Assembly (NCBI GenBank): GCA_018818165.1
Contig: JAHISP010000006.1
Span: 62,001-126,000, forward strand
Direction of reading: 5' to 3'
DNA length: 64,000 nucleotides
Origin: Bacteroidota bacterium
GTDB lineage: Bacteria > Bacteroidota > Ignavibacteria > Ignavibacteriales > Melioribacteraceae
A program made the translations under genes and the position numbers. The number at the start of each line of letters is the position of its first letter. Position 1 is the first letter of the stretch. Positions 54,809 through 63,941 of the stretch are shown piece by piece. The notes under the pieces were generated by a model. It worked only from the letters and a program-made list of their open reading frames with translations. It was not told the DNA's origin and made no database searches.

Positions 54809-55546
54809 ATGGTAAACCGATTGGTTACACTCTTCTCGCTACAAATTGTTGATGACGAGTTGGATGAATTAGAAGAGTTGCGTGGAGACCTTCCATTGAG
54901 GGTAAACGGCTTGAATGCTAAAATTAAAGAAATTCAAGACCAAATTGATGAAAAGGAGAATTCTCGAACTGAATCATTGGAAAAGCGAAAAGAAAATGAA
55001 GAAGAAATTGAGAGACTAACTAGCAATTTGAAAAAATTTAAAGCACAACTTTATAAAGTAAGAAACAATAAGGAATATGATGCTTTAACTAAAGAGATTG
55101 ATCATTCAGAATCTGAAATTGAGCGGCTAACTTCAGAAAATGAGGAATTTGAACTCAAAGGCGAAAAACTAAAAAATGAAATTGCAGAACTTACTCCTGG
55201 TGTTGACGAAAATTCAATTGTGCTTGAGGAAAATCAAGTTGAGTTAAAAAAAATAATTAAAGAGAATGTAATTCAAGAAACCATACTGAGAGAAAAAAGA
55301 GAAAAAATTGCTGAACAAGTTAAAAAGCCAGATTATAATGTTTATATGAAAATTAGAAAAGCATTAAAAGGTAAAGCAATTGTAACAATTAATCGTTCTG
55401 CTTGTAGTGGATGCCATAATATTGTTCCTTCTCAGCGTCAAATTGAATTGAGACAAAACAGACGCCTTTTCACTTGTGAATCTTGTGGTAGAATTTTAGT
55501 TTCGGCAGAAGTTGCTATTGAAGCTGAAAAGAGTTTAGGTAAATAA
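54809..55546 (+). CDS. Coiled-coil protein with C-terminal C4 zinc ribbon
   Basis: A 245-residue protein: residues about 20-170 are a long charged coiled coil (EKENSRTESLEKRKENEEE and on) and the last 50 carry the zinc ribbon CSGCHNIVP...CESCGRIL. This layout is a conserved family found next to nif3 in many bacteria, as here. It is thought to bind nucleic acid or a metal partner, but the function is not established. A clean ribosome-binding site (TTAGGAGA) precedes it. Confidence 0.88.
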   Translation: MVNRLVTLFSLQIVDDELDELEELRGDLPLRVNGLNAKIKEIQDQIDEKENSRTESLEKRKENEEEIERLTSNLKKFKAQLYKVRNNKEYDALTKEIDHSESEIERLTSENEEFELKGEKLKNEIAELTPGVDENSIVLEENQVELKKIIKENVIQETILREKREKIAEQVKKPDYNVYMKIRKALKGKAIVTINRSACSGCHNIVPSQRQIELRQNRRLFTCESCGRILVSAEVAIEAEKSLGK

Positions 55547-55568
55547 TTTATTAAATTATTAAAATTTG

Positions 55569-55599
55569 AAGGGTGTCTTTTATGACACCCTTATTTTTG
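55569..55599 (+). terminator. Terminator after the zinc-ribbon gene
   Basis: A 9-bp stem (55569-55577 with 55584-55592), loop TTTTAT, followed by ATTTTTG. Confidence 0.9.
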
Positions 55600-55613
55600 T
55601 ATAAGGAATTAAT

Positions 55614-55814
55614 ATGAAAAAGTTATATATAAATTACGCCCTCCGTTTTTTGTTTTTCATAACTTCAATTATTTATTTCTTTTTTATCAATACAGATTTT
55701 GAGTTTAAAAATTTATTGCCTTTTTCTCTAATTTTAATTGCTGGGGTTACTGCACTTTATTTTTTGTTTAATTATGATAAGAGAAATAAGCAAAGCAAAA
55801 CAATTGCTAAATGA
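55614..55814 (+). CDS. Small two-helix membrane protein
   Basis: A 66-residue protein with two hydrophobic helices (about 8-26 and 34-53) and a basic C-terminal tail. AAGGA lies seven bases before ATG. It follows the terminator above by 14 bases and converges with radA. No family recognised. Confidence 0.6.
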   Translation: MKKLYINYALRFLFFITSIIYFFFINTDFEFKNLLPFSLILIAGVTALYFLFNYDKRNKQSKTIAK

Positions 55815-55824
55815 TGAAGGTAAG

Positions 55825-57171
55825 TTATCCCATTATCTCAACTAAAGCGTCAAAGACATTTTTTACAGGAAGTACGTTTATAGAATATTTTCCTTTTACG
55901 GATTTATAATTTGTTTTTGGAATTATAATTGAAGTAAACCCTAATTTTTCTGCCTCTTGAATCCTTTTTTCAATTTGACTAACGCTGCGTATTTCTCCAC
56001 CAAGACCAACTTCACCAATTGCTACAAAACCTTCTTTGCACGATTTATCTTTAAAACTTGATACAATTGAACAGCAAACGGCTAAATCGGCAGCGGGTTC
56101 ATAAATTTTTAATCCACCTGCAATATTAATAAAAACATTTGCTGAGGATAATCTAAGTTTAACTCGTTTTTCCAAAACAGCTAGTAGAATTGATAATCGT
56201 TTATAATCAAAGCCAGTAGCTACACGCTGTGGGTTTCCATAATTGGATGGTGTAACAAGCGCCTGTATTTCAAGTAACACAGGGCGGCTGCCTTCAATTG
56301 TGGCTGTAATTACAGAGCCTGTCGAATCGGCAGAATGCTCACTTAAGAAAATTTCACTCGGATTTTTTACTTCTGTTAAACCATCATCGTGCATTTCAAA
56401 AATGCCAATCTCATTTGTTCCACCAAAACGATTTTTTAGCGAACGCAAAATTCTGTAATTGTGATTTCTATCGCCTTCAAATTGTAAAACTGCATCAACC
56501 ATATGCTCAAGTAATTTTGGCCCAGCAATGTAACCTTCTTTTGTAATGTGACCAACAAGAACGGCAACAAAATTTTTCCCTTTTGCAAGCTGCATTATTT
56601 TATTTGCCGATTCACGTATTTGAGTAACAGTGCCTGGAGCATTATCCAACTCAGCCCTTTGCATTGTCTGTATTGAATCTATAATTACAACATCTGGATT
56701 TATTTTATTGACAGCAGCTTCAATTAGCTCAATTTCTGTAACAGCAAGAACGTATAAATTGGAAGTATGCAGCTTCAACCTTTTTGCTCTCTGATTTAAT
56801 TGAGTAGTTGATTCTTCACCGCTAACATACAAAACCTTTCCTTTTATTGACGAAGCTGCTTGCATAACAAGAGTTGATTTTCCAATTCCAGGATCTCCAC
56901 CAATTAAAACAACTGAGCCTTGCATAAATCCGCCACCAAGCACTCTATCAAACTCAGAAATATTTGTTTCAATCCTTTTTTCTTCGGTTTCCACAATTTC
57001 ATCAAGTTTAACAATATTCAAAATTGTTGTTAAAACAGGGGAAGAATTTTTGTTATCAACCAACTCTTCGGAGAAAGTATTCCACTCATTGCACTCCGGA
57101 CATTTGCCAAGCCATTTAAGAGTTTCATAACCGCAGCTTGAACAAACATATTTTACTTTTAATTTAGACAT
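55825..57171 (-). CDS. radA: DNA repair protein RadA
   Basis: RadA promotes branch migration during homologous recombination. The 448-residue product has the N-terminal C4 zinc finger (C10, C13, C24, C27), Walker A GGDPGIGKST (91-100), the RadA-specific KNRFGGTNEIG motif and a C-terminal Lon-like domain (about 275-448). It shares its end-start base with mlaF and is translated in the same operon. Confidence 0.97.
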   Translation of the reverse strand: MSKLKVKYVCSSCGYETLKWLGKCPECNEWNTFSEELVDNKNSSPVLTTILNIVKLDEIVETEEKRIETNISEFDRVLGGGFMQGSVVLIGGDPGIGKSTLVMQAASSIKGKVLYVSGEESTTQLNQRAKRLKLHTSNLYVLAVTEIELIEAAVNKINPDVVIIDSIQTMQRAELDNAPGTVTQIRESANKIMQLAKGKNFVAVLVGHITKEGYIAGPKLLEHMVDAVLQFEGDRNHNYRILRSLKNRFGGTNEIGIFEMHDDGLTEVKNPSEIFLSEHSADSTGSVITATIEGSRPVLLEIQALVTPSNYGNPQRVATGFDYKRLSILLAVLEKRVKLRLSSANVFINIAGGLKIYEPAADLAVCCSIVSSFKDKSCKEGFVAIGEVGLGGEIRSVSQIEKRIQEAEKLGFTSIIIPKTNYKSVKGKYSINVLPVKNVFDALVEIMG

Positions 57172-57902
57172 TAAATAATTGTCCTCTTTACAAAACTTTT
57201 AATTACGCTATCGTTACTATTTAATATTTCACTGTAAGTCCCAGAATAATAAATTTTTCCTTCGTGCATCATTGATACTTTATCGGCAACATTTTTAACA
57301 CTAAACATATCATGGGTTACAACAATTGAGGTTACATTTATTTGCTTGTTAAGATGCACAATTAACTCATCTATTGAATCTGACATGATAGGGTCAAGTC
57401 CAGTGGTTGGTTCATCATATAAAATATATTTTGGATTTGTAACTAGAGCACGCGCCAACCCAACTCGTTTTTTCATCCCGCCAGAAAGTTCGGAAGGCTT
57501 TTTCTTTTGTATTCCAGGCAAATCGACAAGCGCAAGTTTTTCAGCAACAATGGCATCTAACTTTGCTTGCGAATAATTATAATCATTTTCAACCAATGGC
57601 AACGCTATGTTTTCTTCAATTGTCATCGAATCAAACAGAGCTGCTCCTTGAAACAGAAAGCCAAATAATTTGCGAATTTCGTAAAGTTCAGCAGATGATA
57701 AATCGTTTATGTTTTTGCCTTCAATACAAACACAGCCTTTATCAGGTTGCAACAATCCAACAATATGTTTTAATAAAACACTTTTTCCACAGCCGCTTGG
57801 ACCAATAATGGCGAGAGTTTCACCTTGATTAATTGTTAAATCAACTCCACGTAAAACAAAATTATCTTCAAATTGTTTATATAAATTTTTTATTTCTATC
57901 AT
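57171..57902 (-). CDS. mlaF: ABC transporter ATP-binding protein, MlaF-like
   Basis: A 243-residue ATPase of the Mla/Mce phospholipid transport type. Walker A GPSGCGKS (34-41), signature LSGGMKKRVGLARAL (the MKKR form is typical of MlaF), Walker B YILYDEPTTGLDP and the switch His in VVTHDM are present. No mlaE or mlaD is visible next to it in this window, so its permease and MCE partners must lie elsewhere or upstream homologues have moved. Confidence 0.88.
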   Translation of the reverse strand: MIEIKNLYKQFEDNFVLRGVDLTINQGETLAIIGPSGCGKSVLLKHIVGLLQPDKGCVCIEGKNINDLSSAELYEIRKLFGFLFQGAALFDSMTIEENIALPLVENDYNYSQAKLDAIVAEKLALVDLPGIQKKKPSELSGGMKKRVGLARALVTNPKYILYDEPTTGLDPIMSDSIDELIVHLNKQINVTSIVVTHDMFSVKNVADKVSMMHEGKIYYSGTYSEILNSNDSVIKSFVKRTII

Positions 57903-57981
57903 TGTATAAATTTTATTTATTTTAACAAAAATAGAATAATAATTATGGAGTTGAAAGAGGAATAATTGAATGGAGATGGAC

Positions 57982-58009
57982 TAAATGGGGAAATTCCTTT
58001 CCCCATTTA
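57982..58009. terminator. Terminator-like hairpin after the acidic exported protein gene
   Basis: A 12-bp stem (57982-57993 with 57998-58009), loop TTCC, 21 bases beyond the minus-strand stop. The T-run is modest. Confidence 0.7.
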
Positions 58010-58029
58010 ATTGTATTTATATGAAATTA

Positions 58030-58776
58030 CTATTTATCTTCTTCTATAATAATTATTTTCTTTTTAATCACTTTTTTATTGTCGTCCATTGAATTAAATA
58101 TCATTTTATAACCATGTTCTTTCTCTAAAAAGTTATCCGCTTTTTCTCCCTCATATACTTCTACTTTTTCCTCTCCGTTTTCGGTTGTAGTAACCGTTAC
58201 TTTTTTAACACCATCTTCAATATTCACTTCAATCTTCTTCATAACCTCAGCTGAATCTCCTTTGGAAACCCAATCAAGTTCATCAGAATCCATTTCCATA
58301 ATTATTTGAAGTTCTCCATCATCTGAAAGAAATTCCATGTTGCCATTTCCCATTGAGTGATTTTTAAGTAATTTATCAGCTTCTTCGCCCTTATACTCCT
58401 CAATTAATTCTTTACCATCAATATTCTTTTTGATAATAATAACTTTTCCGCTATCAGAATCATTTATATCAACATCAACATCAATTTTAATATTACCATT
58501 ATCATTTTTATCTTTCCAAAAAATCATGTTTTTGTGTTTATTGGTGTCACCATGCCTAAGCTTTTTAATCATAATATTTTGTTTAGCAAGCATCTTTTTA
58601 AAAAGAACCACAGCATCTTCACCAGTAATTACAGTACTGCCATCTTCAGTTTCAATTGTAATTTTAGCAATATCACCTTTTAAATTTTCTAATTTCTCTT
58701 TTGTTTCATCCGTTTGTGCAAATGCCGAAATAGCCCCAAATAAGACTAACGCGAATATTAGATTTAGCTTTTTCAT
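58030..58776 (-). CDS. Acidic exported protein with an internal repeat
   Basis: A 248-residue protein with a signal peptide (to AFAQ, residue 21) and a very acidic, Lys/Asp/Glu-rich mature part without Cys. Two segments repeat a pattern of strand, Gly-(Lys/Glu)-Glu, Glu-Tyr or Val-Tyr, then G-E-x-A-D-x-(L/F)-L: about 112-141 (KVIIIKKNIDGKELIEEYKG...) and about 189-220 (KKVTVTTTENGEEKVEVYEG...). I recognise no family. It is divergent from the histidine kinase gene 160 bases away, which suggests, without proof, that it is a target or a periplasmic input of that two-component system. Confidence 0.72.
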   Translation of the reverse strand: MKKLNLIFALVLFGAISAFAQTDETKEKLENLKGDIAKITIETEDGSTVITGEDAVVLFKKMLAKQNIMIKKLRHGDTNKHKNMIFWKDKNDNGNIKIDVDVDINDSDSGKVIIIKKNIDGKELIEEYKGEEADKLLKNHSMGNGNMEFLSDDGELQIIMEMDSDELDWVSKGDSAEVMKKIEVNIEDGVKKVTVTTTENGEEKVEVYEGEKADNFLEKEHGYKMIFNSMDDNKKVIKKKIIIIEEDK

Positions 58777-58936
58777 TTAACCTCCTGTGATTGATTGAAT
58801 AATTTATATCAAAAGATATGATTCTTAGGCGAATAAAATTGTTAAACAATATCTAAATAATGTTAAAAAATGTTAAAAATAGGATTTGGCTTTTAGGAAT
58901 AATTAAATTGTATTAGCAAATTGAGAAAATATACTA

Positions 58937-60511
58937 ATGAAAGAAAATAAAATTAAAATATTAATAGTTGTAATGGCATTAGCTGTTGTAGGTTTGATAT
59001 CATTGCAAATATTTTGGAGTGTAAAAACAATAAATACTGAAGAAATAAGATTCGATGCTACAATCAATAATGTTCTTGCTGATGCTGTTCGTTCAATAGA
59101 AAAAAATAGAACTGCAAATATTCTTCTTAAAAAGGTTGGCGAGGGCACAAATACAATTATTTGGGTCGATAGCACTTCCAATAATGGTGATTCAAATAAA
59201 ATTATGTTTTTTGGAAGCAATTCAAACGCTACAATTCAGCAAAAAGTTGAAGGCGACCTAATTAATCTGGATATTGAAATATCGACTGATACCGTTGACC
59301 TAAAGACGGGGAAGAATAAAGAAAGGGTGTTTAAAAGAATAGTAAAATTTGATAAAGATTCCCAACCAACTAAGCTAGATACTGTGGCAAAAGTTGATAC
59401 CTTCAGTTTTAATAAAAGTAATCTTGTTAAAGAAGTATTAGAAGAAATGCTTTCTTTTGAAAAGGAAAAGTACTTTAGCGAAAATATTGAGCTTGAAGTA
59501 ATTGATTCTGCAATTAGCATGGAGCTTAAAAACAAGGGCATTAAAACTATATTTAACTTTGGCATTTATGATAACAAAGAAAATAAATTTTTATCAATAA
59601 ATAAAAATGCAGATGAAGCTAAACTAATTAACTCAAAATATAAAACGTCACTATCTCCTAATGATATCTTTTCTAAATCCATTATGCTTGTTGTTGAAAT
59701 ACCAAATAGATTCCCTTTAATTTTAAAATCCATTTGGATTACGTTTGCACTCTCTTTAACATTTATTAGTGTAATAATTTGGGTTTTTGTTAAAACTGTA
59801 AAAATGTTTTATGAGCAGAAAAAAGTAACCGAATTAAAAAATGATTTAATAAATAATATAACACATGAATTTAAAACCCCAATTGCTTCAATTGCTCTAG
59901 CTTCCGAAGCGCTGGAAGAACCAAAACTTTTGGAGCAAAAAAATTCTGTACAACGATATTCCAAAATAATAAATGAAGAGAATAAGAAATTAAATACACT
60001 TGTTGAAAACCTTTTAAATTCTGCTGCTTTTGAAAAGAGTGATATTAAATTGAAAAAAGAACGAGTTAATATCATTGAAATTATTAACGATACAATTTCT
60101 CAATTTGAGGAGCGCAACAAGGAAGTTAAAATTAGTATAAATATAGTTTCCAAAGATTATTCTTTTGTAAGTGTTGATAAATTTCATTTTGCAAATGTCG
60201 TTACTAATCTATTTGATAATGCTTATAAATACTCAAGTGACAGTAAAGAAATAATTGTTGATGTAATTTCTAACAAGAATGGCATACAAATAAATGTATC
60301 TGATAAAGGCATAGGAATTAGCAAAACAAATCAGCAAAAGATATTTGATACTTTCTTTCGTGTTCACTCTGGTAATATTCATGATGTTAAAGGCTATGGT
60401 ATTGGCCTCAGTTATGTAAAAAAAATAGTTGAAGCACATAAAGGGAAAATAGAAGTTTTAAGTAAATTGGGGTTTGGAACAACATTTAAAATATATTTGC
60501 CATATGAATGA
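58937..60511 (+). CDS. Sensor histidine kinase
   Basis: A 524-residue membrane kinase with an N-terminal helix (about 10-28), a periplasmic sensor domain of about 230 residues, a second helix (about 262-285) and a cytoplasmic HisKA domain with phospho-acceptor H310 in ITHEFKTPIAS. The ATPase domain has the N box (NLFDNAYKYS), G1 (VSDKGIGIS), F box (FDTFFRV) and G2 (GYGIGLSYVKK). It ends eight bases inside the response regulator gene. The sensor part matches no domain I know. Confidence 0.95.
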   Translation: MKENKIKILIVVMALAVVGLISLQIFWSVKTINTEEIRFDATINNVLADAVRSIEKNRTANILLKKVGEGTNTIIWVDSTSNNGDSNKIMFFGSNSNATIQQKVEGDLINLDIEISTDTVDLKTGKNKERVFKRIVKFDKDSQPTKLDTVAKVDTFSFNKSNLVKEVLEEMLSFEKEKYFSENIELEVIDSAISMELKNKGIKTIFNFGIYDNKENKFLSINKNADEAKLINSKYKTSLSPNDIFSKSIMLVVEIPNRFPLILKSIWITFALSLTFISVIIWVFVKTVKMFYEQKKVTELKNDLINNITHEFKTPIASIALASEALEEPKLLEQKNSVQRYSKIINEENKKLNTLVENLLNSAAFEKSDIKLKKERVNIIEIINDTISQFEERNKEVKISINIVSKDYSFVSVDKFHFANVVTNLFDNAYKYSSDSKEIIVDVISNKNGIQINVSDKGIGISKTNQQKIFDTFFRVHSGNIHDVKGYGIGLSYVKKIVEAHKGKIEVLSKLGFGTTFKIYLPYE

Positions 60512-61187
60512 AATAATAAAAATACTTTTAGTTGAAGACGATCCAAACTTAGGAAGTTTAATTAAAGAATTCCTTGAAATAAAAGATTATAAAGTTAAGC
60601 TTGCAGTTGATGGCATTGAGGGTGGAAAGGCGTTCAATAATGATGGGTATGATTTAATTATTTTAGATATAATGATGCCCCGAAAAGATGGTTTTACTCT
60701 TGCGCGTGAAATCAGAAAAATTGATGAAGAAATACCTTTGATATTTCTAACTGCAAAATCATTGCAAGTTGATAAAATTGAAGGTTTTAAAATAGGAGCT
60801 GATGATTATATTACAAAACCATTTAGCATGGAAGAACTCTTTTTGAGAATAGCAGTAATATTAAAACGCAGTATCAAAAAGGAAAATTATAATGAAATAA
60901 TTACAATTGGCAAATATAAATATGATATTTCGAAGCAAACATTAGCAGTAAATAATTCCCTCCATAAATTGACTTCAAAGGAAACTCAATTATTAGCTTT
61001 ACTCATAAGTAGAAAAGGAGAAGTCGTTTCTAGATCTGAAGCTTTGCGAAAAATATGGAAATCGGATAGCTACTTTAATTCCAGAAGCATGGATGTTTAC
61101 ATTAGCAAATTAAGGGGACTTTTAAAGGAGGATAATTCAATTGAAATTATTAATATTCATGGTGAAGGATTTAAAATTATTTATTGA
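60504..61187 (+). CDS. OmpR/PhoB-type response regulator
   Basis: A 227-residue regulator: receiver domain with phospho-acceptor D55 in LIILDIMMP, T83 and K105 in ITKPFS; C-terminal winged helix (about 135-227) with LTSKETQLLALL and SRSMDVYISKLRGLL. ATG at 60504 overlaps the kinase stop by eight bases and is preferred over a start at 60474 that lies inside kinase-coding sequence. It is the cognate partner of the kinase. Confidence 0.95.
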   Translation: MNEIIKILLVEDDPNLGSLIKEFLEIKDYKVKLAVDGIEGGKAFNNDGYDLIILDIMMPRKDGFTLAREIRKIDEEIPLIFLTAKSLQVDKIEGFKIGADDYITKPFSMEELFLRIAVILKRSIKKENYNEIITIGKYKYDISKQTLAVNNSLHKLTSKETQLLALLISRKGEVVSRSEALRKIWKSDSYFNSRSMDVYISKLRGLLKEDNSIEIINIHGEGFKIIY

Positions 61188-61193
61188 GTTTAT

Positions 61194-61532
61194 ATGAACA
61201 TTCAAATTATTGGCACTAAAAAATGCAACGGCACAAAAAAGGCTCAGCGCTTTTTTAAAGAAAGAAGAATCAATTTTCACTTTAAAGATTTGGATGAAAA
61301 AGGTTTAAGCAAAGGTGAGCTTGAAAACATCTGTCGAGTTTTTGAATTGGATGATATTATTGACAAAGACAGTAAACAATATAAAAAACGTGGTTTGCAA
61401 TTTATGGTGTTTAATATTGAAGATGAATTATTAAATGACTCTCAATTAGTAAAAACCCCAATTGTTCGTAATGGAAATAAAATAACTATTGGAGTTGAAG
61501 AAAATACTTGGAATGATTGGATTAAAGAGTAA
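61194..61532 (+). CDS. ArsC/Spx-family protein with a single N-terminal Cys
   Basis: A 112-residue thioredoxin-like ArsC-family protein. The catalytic-type Cys11 sits in TKKCNGTKKAQRFF, and the cis-Pro in LVKTPIVRNGNK. Only this one Cys is present, and the downstream arginine of true arsenate reductases is not evident, so it is more likely a YfgD/Spx-like or glutaredoxin-linked relative than a proven arsenate reductase. It lies six bases after the response regulator and is probably co-transcribed. Confidence 0.8.
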   Translation: MNIQIIGTKKCNGTKKAQRFFKERRINFHFKDLDEKGLSKGELENICRVFELDDIIDKDSKQYKKRGLQFMVFNIEDELLNDSQLVKTPIVRNGNKITIGVEENTWNDWIKE

Positions 61533-61603
61533 TTTCTAAGCAGGAGTTAAATCTTTCCACTTATGCGCACCCCCTCTATGCCTATATTAGTGAGACAAAA
61601 AAT

Positions 61604-61790
61604 GTTATAATAAATAACAAACATCAAAAAATAAATTTCAAACAAATAGCAAAAACTAATAACCAAACCCACACTCATTACTTTTGAATAAATAATGCAT
61701 AAAAAAGTTTGGATATTAGAAATTGAAATTTGGATATTATTTGGTTTTTGTGGTTTGTCATTTGGTTTTTCAAAACCAAGATCATTCATG
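61604..61790. repeat. Dispersed MITE-like repeat, copy 2
   Basis: Same element and orientation as 9722-9960: the left half (AAACAAATAGCAAAA, ACTCATTA) and right half (TTGGATATTAGAAATTGAAA, TTTGGTTTTTGTGGTTTG) both match. The terminal hairpin of copies 1 and 3 is replaced by a weak TCAAAAC/GTTTTGA pairing. Confidence 0.75.
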
Positions 61791-61885
61791 TTTTCAGTTT
61801 TGAGACACTTCTACTTTTTAAGAACATTGTTGTAATTTAGACTATTTCTAATACAGTTTTACAAGTTTGTCAGTATCGGGGCCTT

Positions 61886-61933
61886 GCGATTCGGCGAATC
61901 GCCCTACATTGTAGCTCGAATCGCTGATTCGAG
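61886..61933. repeat. Cluster of three palindromes (REP-like)
   Basis: Hairpin 1: GCGATTCG / CGAATCGC at 61886-61902. Hairpin 2: CTAC / GTAG at 61904-61914. Hairpin 3: CTCGAATC / GATTCGAG at 61915-61933. The first and third share GATTCG/CGAATC so they can also pair with one another. GC content is well above the surroundings. It resembles widespread GCGATTCG...CGAATCGC repeats in diverse bacteria. Confidence 0.8.
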
Positions 61934-62157
61934 AGCTTTGCCATTTACAAGTTTGCTATTCACACTACAAAAATTAATATAATGAATTTATCTTGTCTTT
62001 TTTATCAAAAAACCAATTGTCTTATCGATTCAAAAACTAGAAAACTCCCGAATTATTTAAATGGAAAAGTCATATTATTATAAAAACAATCCTTTTGAGG
62101 TGTAAATTATGGGAGTTTATTTTTGTATGTTTTTATTTTGGACAGATGTATTATTTA

Positions 62158-62310
62158 TGAATGAATCATGCATAAAAAAGAAAAAAGTTTGGATATTAGA
62201 ACTTGAAATTTGGATATTATTTGGTTTTTATAGTTTGTCATTTGGTCTTTCAAAACGAAGTTTATTCGTGACCAAAACAATACACTTGCAGACCATAGTT
62301 TTGGTTTATT
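62158..62310. repeat. Dispersed MITE-like repeat, copy 3 (left end missing)
   Basis: It matches the right part of copy 1 closely from GAATCATGCATAAAAAAG to the terminal hairpin, including the CTTGCA loop and the following TTTGGTTTATTT. The hairpin arms here carry mismatches. Its right end runs to the stop codon of the UPF0316 gene. Confidence 0.75.
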
Positions 62311-62893
62311 TCTTTTTGTTTTGTGTCCTTCTAAACCAAGACCCTTTTTCTGGCAAGATAGTACCAAAATTTGTTTCAGATACATAGCGAATATCTTCTA
62401 TTGAATAAAAGGCTCTTGGGTTATATTCCTTAATAATATTTACAACCTTGCCAACTTGAGATCTTTTAATAACAGTAAAAATCATATGAACGGGACCAGT
62501 TGAACCGATAGCATCAACAATTGTAATACCATATTTAGCGGTTTTTAAAACCTTAATTAATTCACTAGCATCTCTTTTTGAAATTACTCTAACAATTACT
62601 TGCCCTAACGCAAGTTTGCCTTCAAGTAATATTCCAAAATAATTTCCTAATGCAAATCCAAGAGCATAAGCAACATAATTAACTGGATTGTTCAAATTTT
62701 GCATTACCTGCCCAATTGCAATAATCCAAACTAAAACTTCAAAGAAACCAAGCAATGGTGCTAAAGATTTTGAGCCTTTGGAGACCAATATTATTCTTAG
62801 CGTTCCTAGTGATACATCAATAATTTTGGCAAGAATAATTAATATGGGTACTATAATTGTACCAAAGTACCATGAGTTTAAAATATTTTCCAT
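62306..62893 (-). CDS. UPF0316 membrane protein (DUF5698 + DUF2179)
   Basis: A 195-residue protein with three membrane helices in the first 85 residues (with IDVSLGTLRIILVSKGSK, the UPF0316 signature) and a C-terminal DUF2179 domain (about 100-175; GITIVDAIGSTGPVHMIFTVIKR). DUF2179 folds like a ligand-binding regulatory domain. Function unknown. The last codons and stop abut a dispersed repeat, so the basic C-terminal tail (RRTQNKKK) may have been shaped by its insertion. Confidence 0.9.
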   Translation of the reverse strand: MENILNSWYFGTIIVPILIILAKIIDVSLGTLRIILVSKGSKSLAPLLGFFEVLVWIIAIGQVMQNLNNPVNYVAYALGFALGNYFGILLEGKLALGQVIVRVISKRDASELIKVLKTAKYGITIVDAIGSTGPVHMIFTVIKRSQVGKVVNIIKEYNPRAFYSIEDIRYVSETNFGTILPEKGSWFRRTQNKKK

Positions 62894-62908
62894 TAAAAAT
62901 TTTCCTAA

Positions 62909-63523
62909 TTAAGTTAAAATATTATGCGATTTTAAATCGGATAAAAGCTTTTCGTTTGTAACAAACTGAATTCCTTTCCATCCACAGCTTCTTGCGCCAT
63001 ACACATACTCTGCAATATCGTCAATAAATAGGTGACATTCTGGAAGCTGATTAGTAAAGTTTTCAACTGCTTTATATATTTTCTCTTCTGGTTTTATTGC
63101 TCCAACTTCGTGAGACAATATAAGCTTATCAAAATATTTGAGGAAACTGTATTTCTCCCAACCATATTTTTGGTGAATAAAATTAGTATTTGAAAGAAGA
63201 ACTAGTTGATAATTTTCTTTTAATTTAGAAAGCAAAGCAATGGTCTTAAAGTTTTCTGTAAATAAATCAGCATAAATATGTTTGAAAGTTTCTGCATCTA
63301 TTTTATTTTCGCACCATTCCAACATTATTTTAAGAAATTCGTCATTATTCAATTCCCATTTTTCATACTGTTTATGAACTTGGTAATTTTCATAATATAT
63401 TTTTATGAATCTATCACCAAGACCATTATCTATTTTATTTAAGGCTTTATTTATTCTACTATAGTCAAAGTAAATTAAAACATTACCAAGATCAAAAACA
63501 ATTACTTTAATTTTATCAATCAA
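62909..63523 (-). CDS. HAD-superfamily hydrolase (subfamily IA)
   Basis: A 204-residue HAD phosphatase with nucleophile D11 in VIVFDLGNVLIYFD, motif II in LVLLSNTNF, Lys in GAIKPEEKIY and motif IV in CHLFIDDIAEYV. The helical cap between motifs I and II is type C1. Substrate not predictable. It overlaps the Nudix gene by eight bases. Confidence 0.92.
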   Translation of the reverse strand: MIDKIKVIVFDLGNVLIYFDYSRINKALNKIDNGLGDRFIKIYYENYQVHKQYEKWELNNDEFLKIMLEWCENKIDAETFKHIYADLFTENFKTIALLSKLKENYQLVLLSNTNFIHQKYGWEKYSFLKYFDKLILSHEVGAIKPEEKIYKAVENFTNQLPECHLFIDDIAEYVYGARSCGWKGIQFVTNEKLLSDLKSHNILT

Positions 63524-63941
63524 TATCTTTCCTTTTCAGAAACTTTAATTCCTTTTCAAAAGAAGTTAAAATTATTTCACTTAATTTTTTATTTTTTATT
63601 GATTTAGAAACTTCAGATAAAGGTATCCAAAGTCGTTCTCTAAAATCATCTTCTTCCCATTTGGATAAAACTTTTGTTACCTTCATTTTATAAACTTTAA
63701 CCTTGCAAATACCGCCCCATTTTTTGTATTTGAAAGTGCCTACTTTAGGTTCGTCCACAACACCCCAAACGCCAGCTTCTTCAATACATTCTTTAAGTGC
63801 CGATTCTTGCGGTGTGTGGTTATATTCAATGATACCTTTGGGGATTGTCCAGTTACCTTTGCGAGTTGAGATAATTAGAACTTCAATAGCTCCATTATGC
63901 TTTCTAAATGGAATAACTCCAGATTGTTCAAATATTTCCAT
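63516..63941 (-). CDS. Nudix hydrolase
   Basis: A 141-residue Nudix enzyme with box residues G-x-x-E...ESALKECIEEAGVWG (about 36-60). The Glu usually found seven residues into the box is replaced by His-Thr-Pro, a variant seen in the diphosphoinositol-polyphosphate/ApnA-hydrolase-like subgroup whose box reads IEPGLTPQESA. The ISTRKGNWTIPKG start and KVYKMKVTKVLSKWEE end fit that group. It is translated just before the HAD phosphatase. Confidence 0.9.
   Translation of the reverse strand: MEIFEQSGVIPFRKHNGAIEVLIISTRKGNWTIPKGIIEYNHTPQESALKECIEEAGVWGVVDEPKVGTFKYKKWGGICKVKVYKMKVTKVLSKWEEDDFRERLWIPLSEVSKSIKNKKLSEIILTSFEKELKFLKRKDID

Larger units (their letters stand above)
61533..62305. other. 773-bp non-coding spacer built mostly of repeats
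   Basis: No credible gene. It contains dispersed-repeat copies 2 and 3 and a separate GC-rich palindromic cluster between them. The remainder (about 61940-62150) is AT-rich with nothing recognisable. Confidence 0.75.

Noticed and set aside
61194-61532. Arsenic resistance gene
   Set aside because: Single-Cys ArsC-fold relative with no ars neighbours; family name alone does not support resistance.
62109-62387. 92-codon open frame
   Set aside because: Built from repeat copy 3 and the antisense of the UPF0316 gene end; composition is repeat-like.
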